64,000 bases of DNA from Eublepharis macularius (GCF_028583425.1 NC_072801.1:19674001-19738000), one strand, 5' to 3'; numbered from the stretch's first letter, positions 31,560 through 43,361 are shown. A program made the numbers and translations. Notes: generated by a model from the sequence alone, not told the origin.

Positions 31560-33960
31560 CACTGTCACTAGAACCATGGAGCTAAAAGCAGTCCCAAGGG
31601 TCATCTAGTCCAATCCCCTGCACAATTCAGGAAATTCACAGTTAACTGCCCTCCCCACTCCCCTAGTGACTGCTACACTATACCCAGAGTACAGCAAAAA
31701 ACCTCCAGGATGCCCTGCCAATCTGGCCTGGAGGGAAATTCCTTCCTGATTCCAAAGTGGCAATCACCATTACCCTGGGCATAAAAGAAAGGGCCATGAG
31801 ATCCTAGCACCAGTTTGTCCCTTTCTGCCTTCCCTCACCCAGTCTGCTTAAAATTCATGCGGAGTCATAGAATCAGCATTGCTGTCTATCCTCTTCTTAA
31901 AAACCTCCGAAGGAGAGTCCACCACCTCCTGAGGAAGTCTGATCCACAGAGGAACTGCTCTGTCAGGAAGCAAAATCAAAAAGAGTCCAGTAGCACCTTT
32001 AAGACTAACCAATTTTATTTTAGCATAAGCTTTCGAGAATCAAGTTCTCTTCTGCATCTGTCAGGAAGTTCTTCCTAATGTTAACCAAAAACTCTTTTGA
32101 TTTTGTTTTAACCCATTGGTTTTGGTCCGACCCTCTGGAGCAACAGAAAACAACTCCACTCCATCCTCTATGTGACAGCCCTTCAAATGCTTGAAGATAG
32201 CTATCATATCACCTCTTGGTTGTCTCTTCTCCAGGCTGAACATACCGAGCTCCTTCAATCTTTCCTCATAGGACTTAGTCTCCAGACCCAACATCCTTCT
32301 TAAACTGTGGTGCCCCAAACTGAACACAATACTCCAAGTGAAGTCTAACCAGAAGAGAGTAAAGTGATGCTATCACTTTGCATGTATCTGGACACTATAC
32401 TTACATTGATACAGCCTAAAATCCCATTTGCCTTTTTATCTACCACATTACACTGCTAACTCATGTTCATTGTAAGACTCCTAGATCCTTTTCGCATGTA
32501 CTAATACAAGACAAGTTTCACCTATCCTTTAATCATGTCTTTGAATTTTTTCTTACCTAAATGAAGGACTTTACATTTATCTCTATTGAAATTCATTTTG
32601 TTAGTTTTAGCCCAGTTTTCTAGTCCAACAAGATCATCCTGAATCTTGATTATGTCTTCTACTGTATTTGGTACTCCTCCCAGTTTAGTATCATCTACAA
32701 ATTTAATGAACACCCCCTCTATTTCTTCATCAAAGTCACTTATAAAGATGTTGAACAACACAGGCCCCAAGTCAGATTCCTAAGGCACTCCGCTTTTCAC
32801 TCCTCTCCAAGAAGATGAGGAACCATTTACAAGCACTCATTGGATGCAATCTGTCAACCAGTTACAAATCCACCTAACAGAAGTAGGATCCAAACCACAT
32901 TTTACCAACTTGTCGACAAGAATATCATGTGGAACTTCACTAGAATCTGTACTGAAATCAAGATAAACTGTGTTCACAGCACTCCCCTGATCAGGCAAAG
33001 TAGTAACTCATTCAGAAAAGGAGGTTAATCTGACATGATTTGTTCCTGAGGAACCCATGCTGGTGTAACCTCTTTTTGTATAGGCGCTATGGAGCTAAAT
33101 TGGGAACCAAACTTACAAGACAAATGTAAGTTAAGATATTCCTGTAAATCAAAACCTTTCAATAGTCAGACTAACACAACTATATTTTTTTAACTGAACA
33201 TGTAGGTGCAACAAAGAACAGAAACTTGCAACCAATAATGTCTTTGAGTTAAGCCAAGTAACTGGTTGTCACTTGAAGCCTCTTCAGGGTGAGCAAAGTC
33301 CAACTTTCCGTTCCTCCAAGTGCCAGAGTCCCTTACTACAGTTCTCTTATGGAAACAAACTGGAATCCCAGGCTTCTGTCTTTATCTTAGGAATTACAGC
33401 CCCTATTCATGGTAATAAGAGCTCGTAAAATGTTATCAAGCTCCCCAGCAACCAGCCTTCTTGGCTGCTCAGCTCCAGACACTGACTCCACCCTAGTGGG
33501 CTAAACCAACTAGCTCATGGGGCTCGTAATAATCACAGAAGAAAAGAAGAACTAGGTGGAAGGTGAAAAAAAAATTCAAGTTTTGTAGATTCCAAAACTT
33601 GAATAAGTTTTTTCATCTTCTTCTGTTCTTCTGCATACTGGTGTGGCTATTGTTTCTCTTAATAATCATAGCCATCTGCTTTAAATGCCCAAGGACTGAC
33701 TGTTTGATGATTTGTTCTAAAACCTTTCCAATTATGGACATCAAGCTGATGACTTGATAGTTACCTAGGCCTTCCTTTTCCCCTTCTTGAAGATGGCGAC
33801 AACGTTTGCCTGCCTCCAGTCTTCTGACACCTCACTGTTCTCCAAGAATTCTCAGACATGATAGACAGAGTCTCCAAAATTATTGCAGCAAATTCCTTTC
33901 GTACACTGTGATGCAATTAATCTGACCCTGAGAATTTGATTTCATTTAAAGATACTAGGT
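31560..33960 (-). mobile_element. CR1-type LINE, degraded, minus strand
   Basis: From right to left on the minus strand: an upstream reverse-transcriptase piece (33690-33830, DWRQANVVAIFKKGK-like), the FADD region at 32522-32770 (MGPVLFNIFISDF, then FVDDTKLGGVP and KCKVLHLG), the C-terminal piece at 32061-32330 (GMFSLEKRQPRGDMIAIFKH), and the noncoding 3' end at 31560-31970 (AAGGGTCATCTAGTCCAATC). The FADD core is FVDD here. Many stops and gaps make it dead. It lies in IQCK intron 1 and ends just before exon 2 at 34073. Confidence 0.85.
31970..32048 (-). mobile_element. Short retroposon inserted in CR1
   Basis: An insert with AAGAGTCCAGTAGCACCTTT and CATAAGCTTTCGAGAATCAA splits the CR1 copy and is flanked by direct repeats TGTCAGGAAG (about 31960-31969 and 32049-32060). 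Read on the minus strand it ends with GAGAACTTGATTCTC then GAAAGCTTATGC, a stem plus GAAA like the hammerhead half of its relatives. Target duplication suggests LINE-type mobilisation. Confidence 0.65.
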
Positions 33961-34072
33961 GTTTCTGTACCACCCCTATGCCTCTCTATATATTTTCAGT
34001 GAGAGGGGTATTCAGACCTCAAGCATTAATAAAAAACACCTGATGGTTCTTCCCCCCCCTCTTTTTTTAAAG

Positions 34073-34143
34073 AATATGAAGCAGAACAGCCTCAACATCC
34101 TGACAGTATTAAACAGAAAGAGGAGCCCTTGCCTTTCATTCAG
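34073..34143 (+). CDS. IQCK: IQCK coding exon 2
   Basis: Acceptor AG at 34071-34072 behind a C/T-rich tract, donor GTAAAA at 34144. With the base carried from exon 1 it encodes 24 residues: EYEAEQPQHPDSIKQKEEPL, then PFIQ. Human IQCK has EYEAEQPPFPEGYKVKQEPV at the same place. Phase ends at 0. Intron 1 (6759 bp) is the insertion site of the CR1, hairpin and Penelope-like fragments. Confidence 0.94.
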
Positions 34144-34193
34144 GTAAAAATAATCCACACAGGAAAACCTTTGACTCCTATTGTTAAATTTTG

Positions 34194-34398
34194 TAGGGCT
34201 GCCACCTCCTGGAGATTTTGGGGGAGGAGCCTGAAGGGTGGGGGTTGGGGAAGGGCGGGACCTCAGTAGGGTGTAATGCCATAGAGTCCACCCTTCAAAG
34301 CAGCCATTTTCTCCAAGGGTACTGATATCTGTGGCCTGGAGATCACTTGTAATTCCAGGAGATTTTCAGCCACCACTTGAAGGCTGGCACCCCTATGT
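34194..34398. mobile_element. Probable nonautonomous DNA transposon
   Basis: Termini TAGGGCTGCCACC and the inverted GGCTGGCACCCCTA, with the interior CCTCAGTAGGGTGTAATGCC and TCTGTGGCCTGGAGATCACT. This resembles a common reptile hAT-like element, here with uncertain target duplications. Confidence 0.45.
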
Positions 34399-34409
34399 TA
34401 AAGTGGTAG

Positions 34410-34575
34410 CAGGGCTTTTTTTCAGGGGGAATGCTGGGGAACGGAGTTCCGGCACCTCTTGAAAATACTCAGCAATAGTGCTTGAAAATAATATGATTTC
34501 AAAGAATCCAATATGTTTCTTCCTCATTTTCCTCTTGAGAGTTCTGCCACCTCTTTTCCCAGAAAAAAAACCCTG
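34410..34575. mobile_element. hAT-type MITE, 166 bp
   Basis: Begins CAGGGCTTTTTTTCAGGG and ends with AGAAAAAAAACCCTG, and is flanked by perfect 8-bp duplications AGTGGTAG (34402-34409 and 34576-34583). It lies 266 bp after IQCK exon 2. Confidence 0.9.
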
Positions 34576-34583
34576 AGTGGTAG

Positions 34584-35959
34584 TATAAAATTTTCTGTTT
34601 GTATTCCTAAGTACATGTGAAGACAGTGCTAGTCATAAGGCAGTGATGTTTTGGAGCATATGTCAAATATTCCATATGTTGCAAATCTCCCAGAATGTCT
34701 TAAGGTGTCTGAGGACCACAACTAAATGTGATATAGGAGTCCCATGATTAGAACTCTGGCTTGGCCCTAAAAAGCAACCATGATGTGTGTGTGCGTGTAT
34801 GCCTGCATGCACAACCTGGATTGGTATTAACAGTGTTGCGTACTACCGTTTTTCTCCCTAGCACTATTTCTTTAATTGGAAGCACACCACACACACACTA
34901 GCTGTTTTAAACGCCAGTAGACAATAAAGACAGGTACATATGCCAGTCTATATAACCTGCTAGGGCATAGAGCAGATGCTAGGGGGATTTCTTGTTATGG
35001 AAATGGCATGGGGTGGATGGGCCAAGAGTCAACTCTGCCTTTCCCAGTGCTGCTGTACCTCTGATCTATATCTGGCAACTGCTTTCCAATGCCAAATCCC
35101 ACATGTGGAGTTCTCTTCCTTCCTTCTTAATATTAAAAAGTATACTGTCCCTGTTGACTTCATTTTTTATGAATTGTCATGTTGCTGAAAGATGCACAGC
35201 ACTTACTTGTCGTATTCATGCATATTTCAGTCCCCCTGCTTGATAAAAAGGATGCAAAGGGACAGGCAGAGCAGGAGGATGATACCTAGCTGTTGTTTTT
35301 TAATGTGGGTGATTTTCACCTTTAGTCACAAATGCAAGAAGAGCTTGTAAATTCTTGTACAGTGAAATCAGAAATCCAGAAGAAAACACTCAGGCCATTT
35401 CATGCATCTGTTGCCTATGAAAGCTTCATGCTGCAAAAACAGAGTGTTCTGCACCGATTCAGTGATCTTTGATGGTCTTAGAAGTTTTCTGTAATGCACA
35501 AAGGCTCCTCTGCCATTCCACTATTTGTATCTTCAAGCCAGTTTATAAACAAGTTTCAGCAATGTTGTTTTCAGTCACAAAAAGCAGTAGACTTCTATTT
35601 ATCAGTAATGGAAATTAGTAGGAAATTGCTCTATGTACATTGGAGGGCTGTTTATTTATTTATTTGTATATTTATTTATTGGTCATTGTTGTCTTCCCTG
35701 AGTGGCTTTTCAAAGTCCCAAATCATCCACTGAATAAAACAATAAGGTGGAAGGGAGATACTTATTTTAGTAATTCTGTTCTTGACTTTTGTAGAACGGT
35801 GAAGGTGATTTTAGGAAAATAATAAGAAATGGTTTCTTCAGTATTCCAGTTTTGTAGCCCTTAGAAATTTGCTAAGCAATTAACATTGCTAAGCAATTAA
35901 CATTTTTTCTCTGACCCCTCCTCCCCAAATCTTGCCTGGGTTGTTGTTCCCTTAAACAG
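34584..35959. other. IQCK intron 2, no recognised repeat
   Basis: Contains (CA)n at about 34888 and a 17-bp tandem duplication (GCTAAGCAATTAACATT) at 35871-35904, just before the acceptor of exon 3. Nothing else was recognised. Confidence 0.5.
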
Positions 35960-36080
35960 GCTCCTCTGATACCTTTAAGTGCTGATGAGGGTGAATCACC
36001 AACTGAGGAATGGGTTCCTTTGGGGCCCCCTTCTCCCATCATGATCCTGCCATCGCCTGAACTACCCAATCTGAAAACAT
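35960..36080 (+). CDS. IQCK: IQCK coding exon 3
   Basis: Acceptor AG at 35958-35959, donor GTAAGT at 36081. It encodes 40 residues plus one base: APLIPLSADEGESPTEEWVP, then LGPPSPIMILPSPELPNLKT. The T left over joins GT of exon 4 to give C. This proline/serine-rich linker is poorly conserved with human IQCK; it is assigned by position, splice signals and phase. It is probably disordered. Confidence 0.88.
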
Positions 36081-36439
36081 GTAAGTAATATATAATGCCG
36101 TCTTTAATTAGCATATCACCTTAATAGAAATAGAAGAAATTATAATGTATTGTCTATATGTGCTGCAAATGTCATCAAAAACCTTGCTGAGTTACCAACT
36201 GTGCTTCATATTCAAACATCAGAACAGCACTGGTGCACTTTTATAGATCCCTTTCCCCTTGCAAGGTAGACTTAGCATATTTTACTCGCATTATAATAAG
36301 CAGGAATATCTAAATGTACAGTTTATTATTTTTTGCTTTTTCAATATCATGTTATTAATATCACATTTAATATTACTGCCTTTTTGAAGTAGTAGAGGGA
36401 TATATGAACTCGTGTGGTGGGCTGGCTCACGACAGCTCA

Positions 36440-36708
36440 AACAAATAATTAATAATAATAATAATAATATTAGATTTATATACTACCCTTCAGGACAACA
36501 ATGCCCACTCAGAGCAGTTCACAAAGCATGTTATTATTATCCCCATAACAATCACTCTGTGAGGTGGGTGGGGCTGACAAAGCTCCAAGAAGCTGTGACA
36601 GACTCAAGATCACCCAGCTGGCTTCAAGTGGAAGAGTGGGGAATCAAACCCAATTCTCCAGATTAGAGTCCTGCTGTTCTTAACTGCTACACCAAACTGG
36701 CTCTATAA
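36440..36708 (-). mobile_element. Sauria-type SINE, minus strand
   Basis: Begins with (TAA)n, then ATATACTACCCTTCAGGACA, GTGAGGTGGGTGGGGCTGAC, GATCACCCAGCTGGCTTCAA and head TAACTGCTACACCAAACTGG. Same subfamily as 38775-39045. Confidence 0.82.
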
Positions 36709-36845
36709 GCCTATAGTCTGTATCTTTTTTTAACAAATAAGCTTAAATTTGGAGATTCTTAGCATAGGTATAAATCTATGAAGATGTTTAGCATAGATAA
36801 TAAGTCTTAGAGCAAACAAATATGCTTTGTTCATTTGTTGCCCAG

Positions 36846-36943
36846 GTTCTCCAAGAGAATTTTTAGAACACTTTATATTTCCAGTGCTTCTCCCAGGGAT
36901 GACGGAACTGTTGCATCAGGCTAAGAAGGAAAAATGTTTTGAG
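36846..36943 (+). CDS. IQCK: IQCK coding exon 4 (docking-domain first half)
   Basis: Acceptor AG at 36844-36845, donor GTCAGT at 36944. It encodes 33 residues: CSPREFLEHFIFPVLLPGMT, then ELLHQAKKEKCFE. Human IQCK has CSPKEYLETFIFPVLLPGMA SLLHQAKKEKCFE, so identity is high. The pattern with exon 5 (FL..FI.PVLLPGM..LL then FIA.DFLTEWLYN.NP) resembles the Dpy-30/RII-type dimerisation-docking helix pair common in axonemal proteins. The open frame running on to 37348 is intron. Confidence 0.97.
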
Positions 36944-38774
36944 GTCAGTTGTAAGTTTTTAGCTGTTATTTCTGAAATGATGTTCAGACCAGCAAGAAAA
37001 TGGATAAAAACCATTTCGTGTCTTGAGCTAGAGGTCTTCTTGTGCAGTCACTCAGTTGGTCTGAAACAATCTGTTCTGAAATGTACATTTTATGTACTTG
37101 GGAGCCATCCCTCAGGACTTATGGCACCCAGAACTCATCAGCCTGTATGGCTCCTCCCGTGGATTTTTTTCTGTGTGTTTACTAGGCGTACATGCTCTAA
37201 TGCCCTTCTGTATGTTGGGAAAGAGCTGGTCTTATCTATCATGGGACCTACTATGACTGGGGAAGAGGGCTTCTCACTCCCTCCTAACACTTCGGTTCCT
37301 TTGGTAGCTGCCACCACCCAAACTGAAACAAGCTTGACCCTTCACTAGCCATTTAGGAAGCTGGTGAGCTTCTGTGCATGTGCAGAGTTCTAGTAAATGG
37401 CTGAGCATGAGGCTTGTGGGTGAAGCTTAGATGCAGTTTGACTGAACCAAGAAAGATCTTTATATAAAAGATAGAGAATACAATGGTATATATAAAGGAT
37501 TAGTGCACAAGACTTAACAGCTAATACAAGAATGAAAACAAAACATAAAGTCTAAAATCTACTATTCCTTGAGACTTACCAAATAGTACCTGAAACAATC
37601 ACTGCAAGGATAGGGGTGTGTTGCTTGTGGGGGGTGGGAATAGAGGCAAGCCCACCTCTACTGCCTACCTTTCTCCATCCCAATGAATCACAACACAGAA
37701 GACATCAGAACATTTAAGGAGGATTTCCGTCCCTCTTAGAGAGTTAAAACAGTCTCTCCCAAATTCCATGACCTAGCTGGCCCTTGTCACAGGCACACAA
37801 AACTATTTTTATGATGGCTAGAACAACATCCATTTATCCCTCACAGGAGACCTGTAGATATATGTCCTTAGCATGACAGAAACCTACTGTACCCTTAGTT
37901 ACTAGGACTGGTGGATGCCCCATCTTCCTTTTCTTCAGTGCTCCTTACTTGCTCTTTCCAAGCCAGCTCTATTGTCTTCTCATCTCCTGCCATACTCTTC
38001 TCTGTTTCCCAAGCTCTCTGTCACTTCCTCCTGTTTCCAATCTGCTTTTATCACTGATTCTTTCCTGTAGACACTTCTGCCTCCTGAGATCCTACTTACA
38101 CCCTCCCATGTGAATCCATTAAAGGAAGCAGGTGTAGCCACCCAACACCTGTCAATAGTGTTACGCTCATATTGAATAGAACCTTCAAAGGAAGGGATGC
38201 CCCTGAATAAAACACCAAGGAATGGACAGTGTTTTTAATATGTTTGTTTATTTAGAGAAAAATTTTAAAAATAAGACCATTGAAACACAGCCATTAAAAA
38301 TAAAATAAGGCCATTAAAAACAAACTGAGCCATTTAAACAAACCAGGGCATAAAAACAACGTAACGTGACATGTACATGGAGTGTATAATATAGATAACA
38401 CAGTCTTCAAGCCGAAGAAGACCATAATGCAGCTAAAAGAGATTTAAAAAACCCTTAGTCACAGGGCAAAAAGCAGTGTTTTTTCCTGGTGCCTAAAGGA
38501 AAATAAGGTAGGCAACACGTGAGCCAACACTGCAGGGATGGGGAGGACATTCCAAAAGTGAGGTACCAGCACTGAAAAGCCCTGTCTCAGGTCGCCATCC
38601 ACCTCGCTTCTACTAGCAGGGGCACAGAGGTCCCTCAGAAGAGGGTCGTAACTGGTGGTCTGGACAATATTAGTAGAGGCAGGCAGATGGCCATCTCATC
38701 ATGAATAGATTATGGGTTTCTCAGAGGCATCTGGTTGCCATTGTTGGAAATAGAGCCCTGGAGAGCTAGCACAA
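36944..38774. other. IQCK intron 4, first part
   Basis: 38220-38690 resembles a LINE 3' region on the minus strand (GGGAGGACATTCCAAAAG, CCTGTCTCAGGTCGCCATCC), family uncertain. 37360-38200 has no recognised feature. Confidence 0.4.
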
Positions 38775-39045
38775 GATTGTAATAATAATATAATAATAAC
38801 ATTCAATTTATATACTGCCCTTCAGGACAGTTTAACACTCACTCAGAGCGGTTTACAAAGTATGCTATTATTATCCCAACAACAATCACCCTATGAGGTG
38901 GGTGGGGCTGAGAGAGCTCCAGAGAACTGTGACTAGCCCAAGGTCACCCAGCTGGCTTCAAGTGGAGGAGTGGAGAATCAAACCCAGTTCTCCAGATTAG
39001 AGTTCCACACTCTTAACCACTACACCAAACTGGCTCTCCAGTTGT
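38775..39045 (-). mobile_element. Sauria-type SINE, minus strand
   Basis: Long copy with ATACTGCCCTTCAGGACAGT, CAATCACCCTATGAGGTGGG, CAAGGTCACCCAGCTGGCTT and ACTCTTAACCACTACACCAA; very similar to 36440-36708. Confidence 0.85.
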
Positions 39046-39064
39046 CATTGGTGTGTTGGACTAG

Positions 39065-39215
39065 AACCATGAAGACTCCACTTTAAGCAAACTGGGGGCT
39101 TGGGCCAGTTGCTTTCTGTCAGTCTAATCTACTCCATAGGGTTGTTGTGAAGATCTAGTGGAGGGGTGACAGATTACTGCCCTGAGCCTGTAAGGAGAGT
39201 GGGATAAAAAAGTAA
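39065..39215 (+). mobile_element. Sauria-type SINE, partial, plus strand
   Basis: GGGCCAGTTGCTTTCTGTCA, CCATAGGGTTGTTGTGAAGA and GAGTGGGATAAAAAAG are body and tail of the family; the head is lost. Confidence 0.6.
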
Positions 39216-40099
39216 TATTTTAGATAATAGAAATGCTGGATTAGATGGACCAGTTATCTTAAACAAGGTTGTTCTGATCTGCCAAACCTGGACTATGGAT
39301 AGTGGGCACAGTGCTTCCAGTTCCTTCATGTTAGAGCTCTGAAAGGAAAATCTGAATTGTTTATCTGGCTTTGTCTGGATCTTGGCCAGTTAAGCATTTC
39401 AAGAAGGGCAAATGCAGCTGCAGTGTTTTTTTGAGCATATTTCATTAGAAAGTTGAAATTGTGGATCCCCCGTAGGTTTAATGATGGGTTTCTCAGACGC
39501 TAACCTAATTAAGTCTTCATTTCGACTGTATTTCTTTTTCTTTTTTCCTTTTGCTTCTTCTCTGGCTTATCATAGTTAAGATGTAGTTATTAAGAGTATG
39601 TTCATATCCCCCTCCTTCTCTTAAAAAAGAATCTTTCTAAGCAGTAATCATCAGAGTGTTTAGGGGCATTTTGTATTTGAAATGCATTTCAAAATGACAC
39701 CTGCAGTTTAATGACTAGTACAGCAGCCTGACATTACTGCTATTTACATTTTGCAAAAATGATCTCCTGAAATATTGTTTTATCTAGAAACGCCGTTTAT
39801 TTCTGTAGTTATACACCACCAGTCAACCCTGAATGGCTTGCAAATGGCTTACAACCCATAAAATTTGGCATAAAAGTAAAACATGTTAAGTATATGCATG
39901 TGCACCAAACCAAGGAGGCTGTTTGGCAGTCTCTTCTCAATTTGACATAGTCCAGATTACAGATGTTCTTTTCATAGGTGGGCAGAAACATTAGTAGGTC
40001 AAGGTCTAGTTAGCCGAAACACTGGGAGATCCAAACCACCACCTTCACCACCACCTCAGGTTTTGCTGAACAAAACACCCTCATTTTGGTCATCTGTTC

Positions 40100-40325
40100 T
40101 TTCATACGTGAGCACATGAGTGCCTTGTATTGAATCGGACCATTAGTCCATCACAGTCAGTATTGTCTACTCAGATTGGCTCTCCAGGAAGGGCTTCCAG
40201 GGGCCCAGACAGAGGTCTTTCCTGTCACCTACTACCTGATCCTTTTAACTGGAAGTGCCAGAGATTGGATCTGGGACTTCTTGCATGCAAAGCAGAGGCT
40301 CTGCCATTGAGCCACAGCCCCTACT
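40100..40325 (-). mobile_element. tRNA-derived SINE, minus strand
   Basis: GTGCCTTGTATTGAATCGGA (tail), TACTACCTGATCCTTTTAAC, and head TTGCATGCAAAGCAGAGGCT CTGCC... read in reverse. Contains a small extra GGGCCC segment. Confidence 0.82.
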
Positions 40326-40424
40326 CAAGAAGGCCAATTGGATGTGTAAGAATGTCTTATTAGAGACATCTTGAACCAGGCAGCTCTAGGTGAGCATCTT
40401 CCCTTAATGCACACACTGAACACA

Positions 40425-40620
40425 CATGAGGGGTTGCCTTATATTGAATTAGATCATTGGTCCCTCAAGGCCCATGTTGTTTACTCAGAGTGGCTCTCCA
40501 GGATTTCCAGTAGAGGTCTTTCACATCATCTACTATCTGATCCTTTTAACTGGAGATGTTGGGGATTGAACTTTGGACCTCCTGTATGTCAACCAGAGGT
40601 TCTTCTATGGAGCCACAATT
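40425..40620 (-). mobile_element. tRNA-derived SINE, minus strand
   Basis: Same family as the copy 100 bp to its left and in the same orientation: GGTTGCCTTATATTGAATTA, TATCTGATCCTTTTAACTGG, GATTGAACTTTGGACCTCCT. Confidence 0.82.
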
Positions 40621-41204
40621 GTTCCTACTTTAGGGCTAATAACAGCATGGAAAGTGGGTTTTGATTGAAAAAACCAAATTAATGCCAACACCTAGAGGAA
40701 GAGTGTTTGCTTAAGATAGTGGTGCAGTAGAAAGGTTTTCAAAAACAACAAAACAGGACTTTTAGTTTCCTAGGTGGAGGAGGCCTATTCAGAGTAGATA
40801 GGTAATTTCTGTTGCCATTCCCTTTTAAACCCACAGTGTATTTGCATCTGAGCCCTCTTCACACCACCCAAGAATCACTTGCAGATGTGCCCTAAGATTG
40901 AAGGGCACCATTAAGCAGTCATTTTCCGAAGCGACCATGGAGGTCAGTGTTAACTGAATTATGGTACAGATGAGCCAATATCCTATAGTGACCAGCTTGA
41001 GAGCTCTGCAGGAAGTGTTGACCTGTAAGCAAGATGGAGAAAGACTTTTTTTTTGTCTCACTCCTTGGTGAAGGTAGAACTGGCAACAATCCATAAGAGT
41101 GTAAGTGAGACTTTTACAGGAAAACAGTAATTGTGTAAGACATCCTGCAGCCATCCTGGCATCAAAAAAGGGTGTGGGTGGGGAAAGGAAGCTGTCTTTC
41201 ACTA

Positions 41205-41395
41205 AGTCAAGTGACTGGTCATCTAGAGCAATATTGTCTGCTCTGATGAGTAGCAGCTCTCCCAGTTCAAGGGCAGAGAGAGATGTTTCCCAACACCTTT
41301 TAGCCTGGCCCCTTTATAGGAGTTGCTGGGAATTGCTCCTGGGGCTTTATGTGTGCCAGGCATGCACCCTACCAGTGAGCCATGATCCCTCTTTC
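41205..41395 (-). mobile_element. tRNA-derived SINE, minus strand (degraded)
   Basis: Keeps ATATTGTCTGCTCTGATGAG, TGCTGGGAATTGCTCCTGGG and CCCTACCAGTGAGCCATGAT. Confidence 0.65.
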
Positions 41396-41496
41396 ATTCC
41401 CCCCCACCATGACCTAAGGTGCAGTAAGCCCAAATATTATTAAATTCATTTTAAAAGTTTAATGAATGATTTTAAATCATTTGGTTGTCAAAATGA

Positions 41497-41705
41497 AATC
41501 CAACCCTCAAGTTATAGTTGACTTATGGCGACCCCTGGTGGGATTTTCATAGCAGGAGACTAACAGAAGTGGTTTGCCATTGCCTGCCTCTGCAACCCTG
41601 GTCTTCATTGGAGGTTTTCCTTCCAATTACTAACCAAGGCTGGCCTTGCTTAGCTTCTACGATTTGATGAGATCAGGCTCTCCTAGGCTGTCCAGGTCAG
41701 GGTAT
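41497..41705 (-). mobile_element. 5S-rRNA-derived SINE (SINE3-like), minus strand
   Basis: 41620-41700 read on the minus strand resembles 5S rRNA (internal GATCTCATC...AAGCTAAGCAAGGCC and GTTAGTAATTGGAAGGAAAA). The left part ACTTATGGCGACCCCTGGTG and GGTTTGCCATTGCCTGCCTC is the unique tail. The 5S gene part is diverged, so it is a retroposon and not a 5S gene. Confidence 0.8.
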
Positions 41706-42279
41706 TTTAGCACTCTTTTAATCTCTCCCTCTTCACCTTCTTTTCTGTGGCATCATTGCGCCAGCTGGTGGGGTGAGGCATGACCTGAAAGTTGGACATA
41801 GCAGACCTTTTCCAGTCCTTGGCTACTTACTTGGGATCGGAGTTGGGCTATGTGTGAGCCACATGACTGAGCCCCTGCTGCAGCTTCTATGGTGTCTTCT
41901 GCTAAATATCCTGAGGGTTCAAGTATAGTTTGCAAAGGGAAAGAAACTAGAGGCTGTGGCTTTTTGTGACCTTTTTAAAAAATGAGCAATTCATCAAGCT
42001 ATTAGCATAATTTTTGCACACTGTTGTCTTCAAGGGCATCGAACAAATGTGATGAAGAATGGGAAATTATTTGCATTGTGAAAAATAACTTGAAACACAT
42101 CTGTTGTCTAACAATACATATTGTACAGAGATTTCCTGTGTACATCCGGGTTTGCTCAGCAAAAGACAGCTGTGCCAAAGGCGGGCTCACTATTTCCATA
42201 CTAAGAAATCCTGGCAAAACCTAAAACAATATAAAGAGCTGTTTGATTCCTAGAGTGTAGTTTCCCCAGTTTTATTGGA

Positions 42280-42440
42280 ATTGCACACAAGATAGTAGAT
42301 AGAGCTCTGGACTTAGACTGAGGAGACCTGGGTTCTAGTTGCCACTTGTTTGTAAATCTCATGGGACATACAATGGCATGTTCTAGCTGGTATCTCTTCT
42401 CAGTGGTACTGTTCTTCCCCCTTCTCATTTATTGTTACCA
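42280..42440 (+). mobile_element. tRNA-like SINE, degraded
   Basis: TAGATAGAGCTCTGGACTTA and GGAGACCTGGGTTCTAGTTG form a tRNA-like head of the kind found in MIR- or Sauria-like SINEs; the body is too diverged to classify. Confidence 0.4.
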
Positions 42441-42844
42441 TCATTCAGGGAAGCATCTTCTAGAAAGATCCTAAAGAGGACACAGCCATGGCTAATACTG
42501 CTTATTCTAGTTCTGACTAGAATATTTGCAGGGTTAAAAGAGGTTTAAGTTGGAGAGGCGGAAACCAGTAGTTAAGTACTCCCTTCTGTCCTTTTAATCA
42601 ATTGTCCCTTCCCAAAGTGCTTTTTATCTGAGAAAGGACGTTTGCAAAGGCTGCAGTATAACATGTAACTTTGTCCCTAAAACCTCAGTGCTACATTCAG
42701 GAAGTCCCACTGTATTCATTTGGACTTCTAACTGATCTAGGAAATGGCTGCATCCCTCTCTGATTAGAACAGCAAGCTTGACCCCTTTTCCTACAAGCAG
42801 CTACAGTGACCTCAAGCCATTGCTATTGAGTGTTTACTAATGAC

Positions 42845-42985
42845 CATTGTACAGTGGAAGGTACCACTTGCTCTCTGTCAGCATAACCACCTTACAGGAC
42901 TGTTGTGAAGGCAAAAGTGGGAGGAGCCTCATTTATACTGCCCTTTTTGGAGAGAGGTTAGGAGTAAAATTGTAATAAATAATTC
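42845..42985 (+). mobile_element. Sauria-type SINE, partial, plus strand
   Basis: ACCACCTTACAGGACTGTTG TGAAGG and a tail ATTGTAATAAATAA; head absent. Confidence 0.55.
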
Positions 42986-43019
42986 AGTCTACTTAATTAT
43001 TTATTATTACAGTCTAAAT

Positions 43020-43361
43020 CAGGATCCTCAGCCTTTATGAGCCTTCAGGAATCTTTGGAAGTCTAACACAGGCATGGTGGGTGCAGCCAGAAAATGGCTG
43101 CCACAAGAGGTAGAGACAGCTACAAAATGGCTGCCACAGCTTACCTTCAGTTGCACAGTCCTTGTGCTGTGCTGGTAGCTGCTGCCAAAGCAATATTTTT
43201 AAAAATCTGTATAGCCAATCAAATTTCCAGTGTCCAATCAGAAGCCTTACTGGGCAAAAGCCCTACCCAGCCCTACCCACTTTTAAAAAACATTTGGCGG
43301 GTGCCAGGAAAGAGTGTAGTGGGCTCCATGGCACCCACAGGCACCACATAGGAGACCCCTG
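43020..43361. mobile_element. hAT-like nonautonomous element
   Basis: Termini CAGGATCCTCAGCC and the inverted GGAGACCCCTG, flanked by 8-bp duplications GTCTAAAT (43012-43019) and GTCTAAAC (43362-43369). The interior has two AAAATGGCTGCCACA units and GGCTCCATGGCACCCACAGG. It sits 118 bp before IQCK exon 5. Confidence 0.82.

Noticed and set aside
36827-37348. 173-codon open frame around IQCK exon 4
   Set aside because: Only 36846-36943 matches the family; the rest continues past a splice donor.
41620-41700. 5S rRNA gene
   Set aside because: Diverged from 5S, no terminator T-run in place, and attached to a SINE tail.
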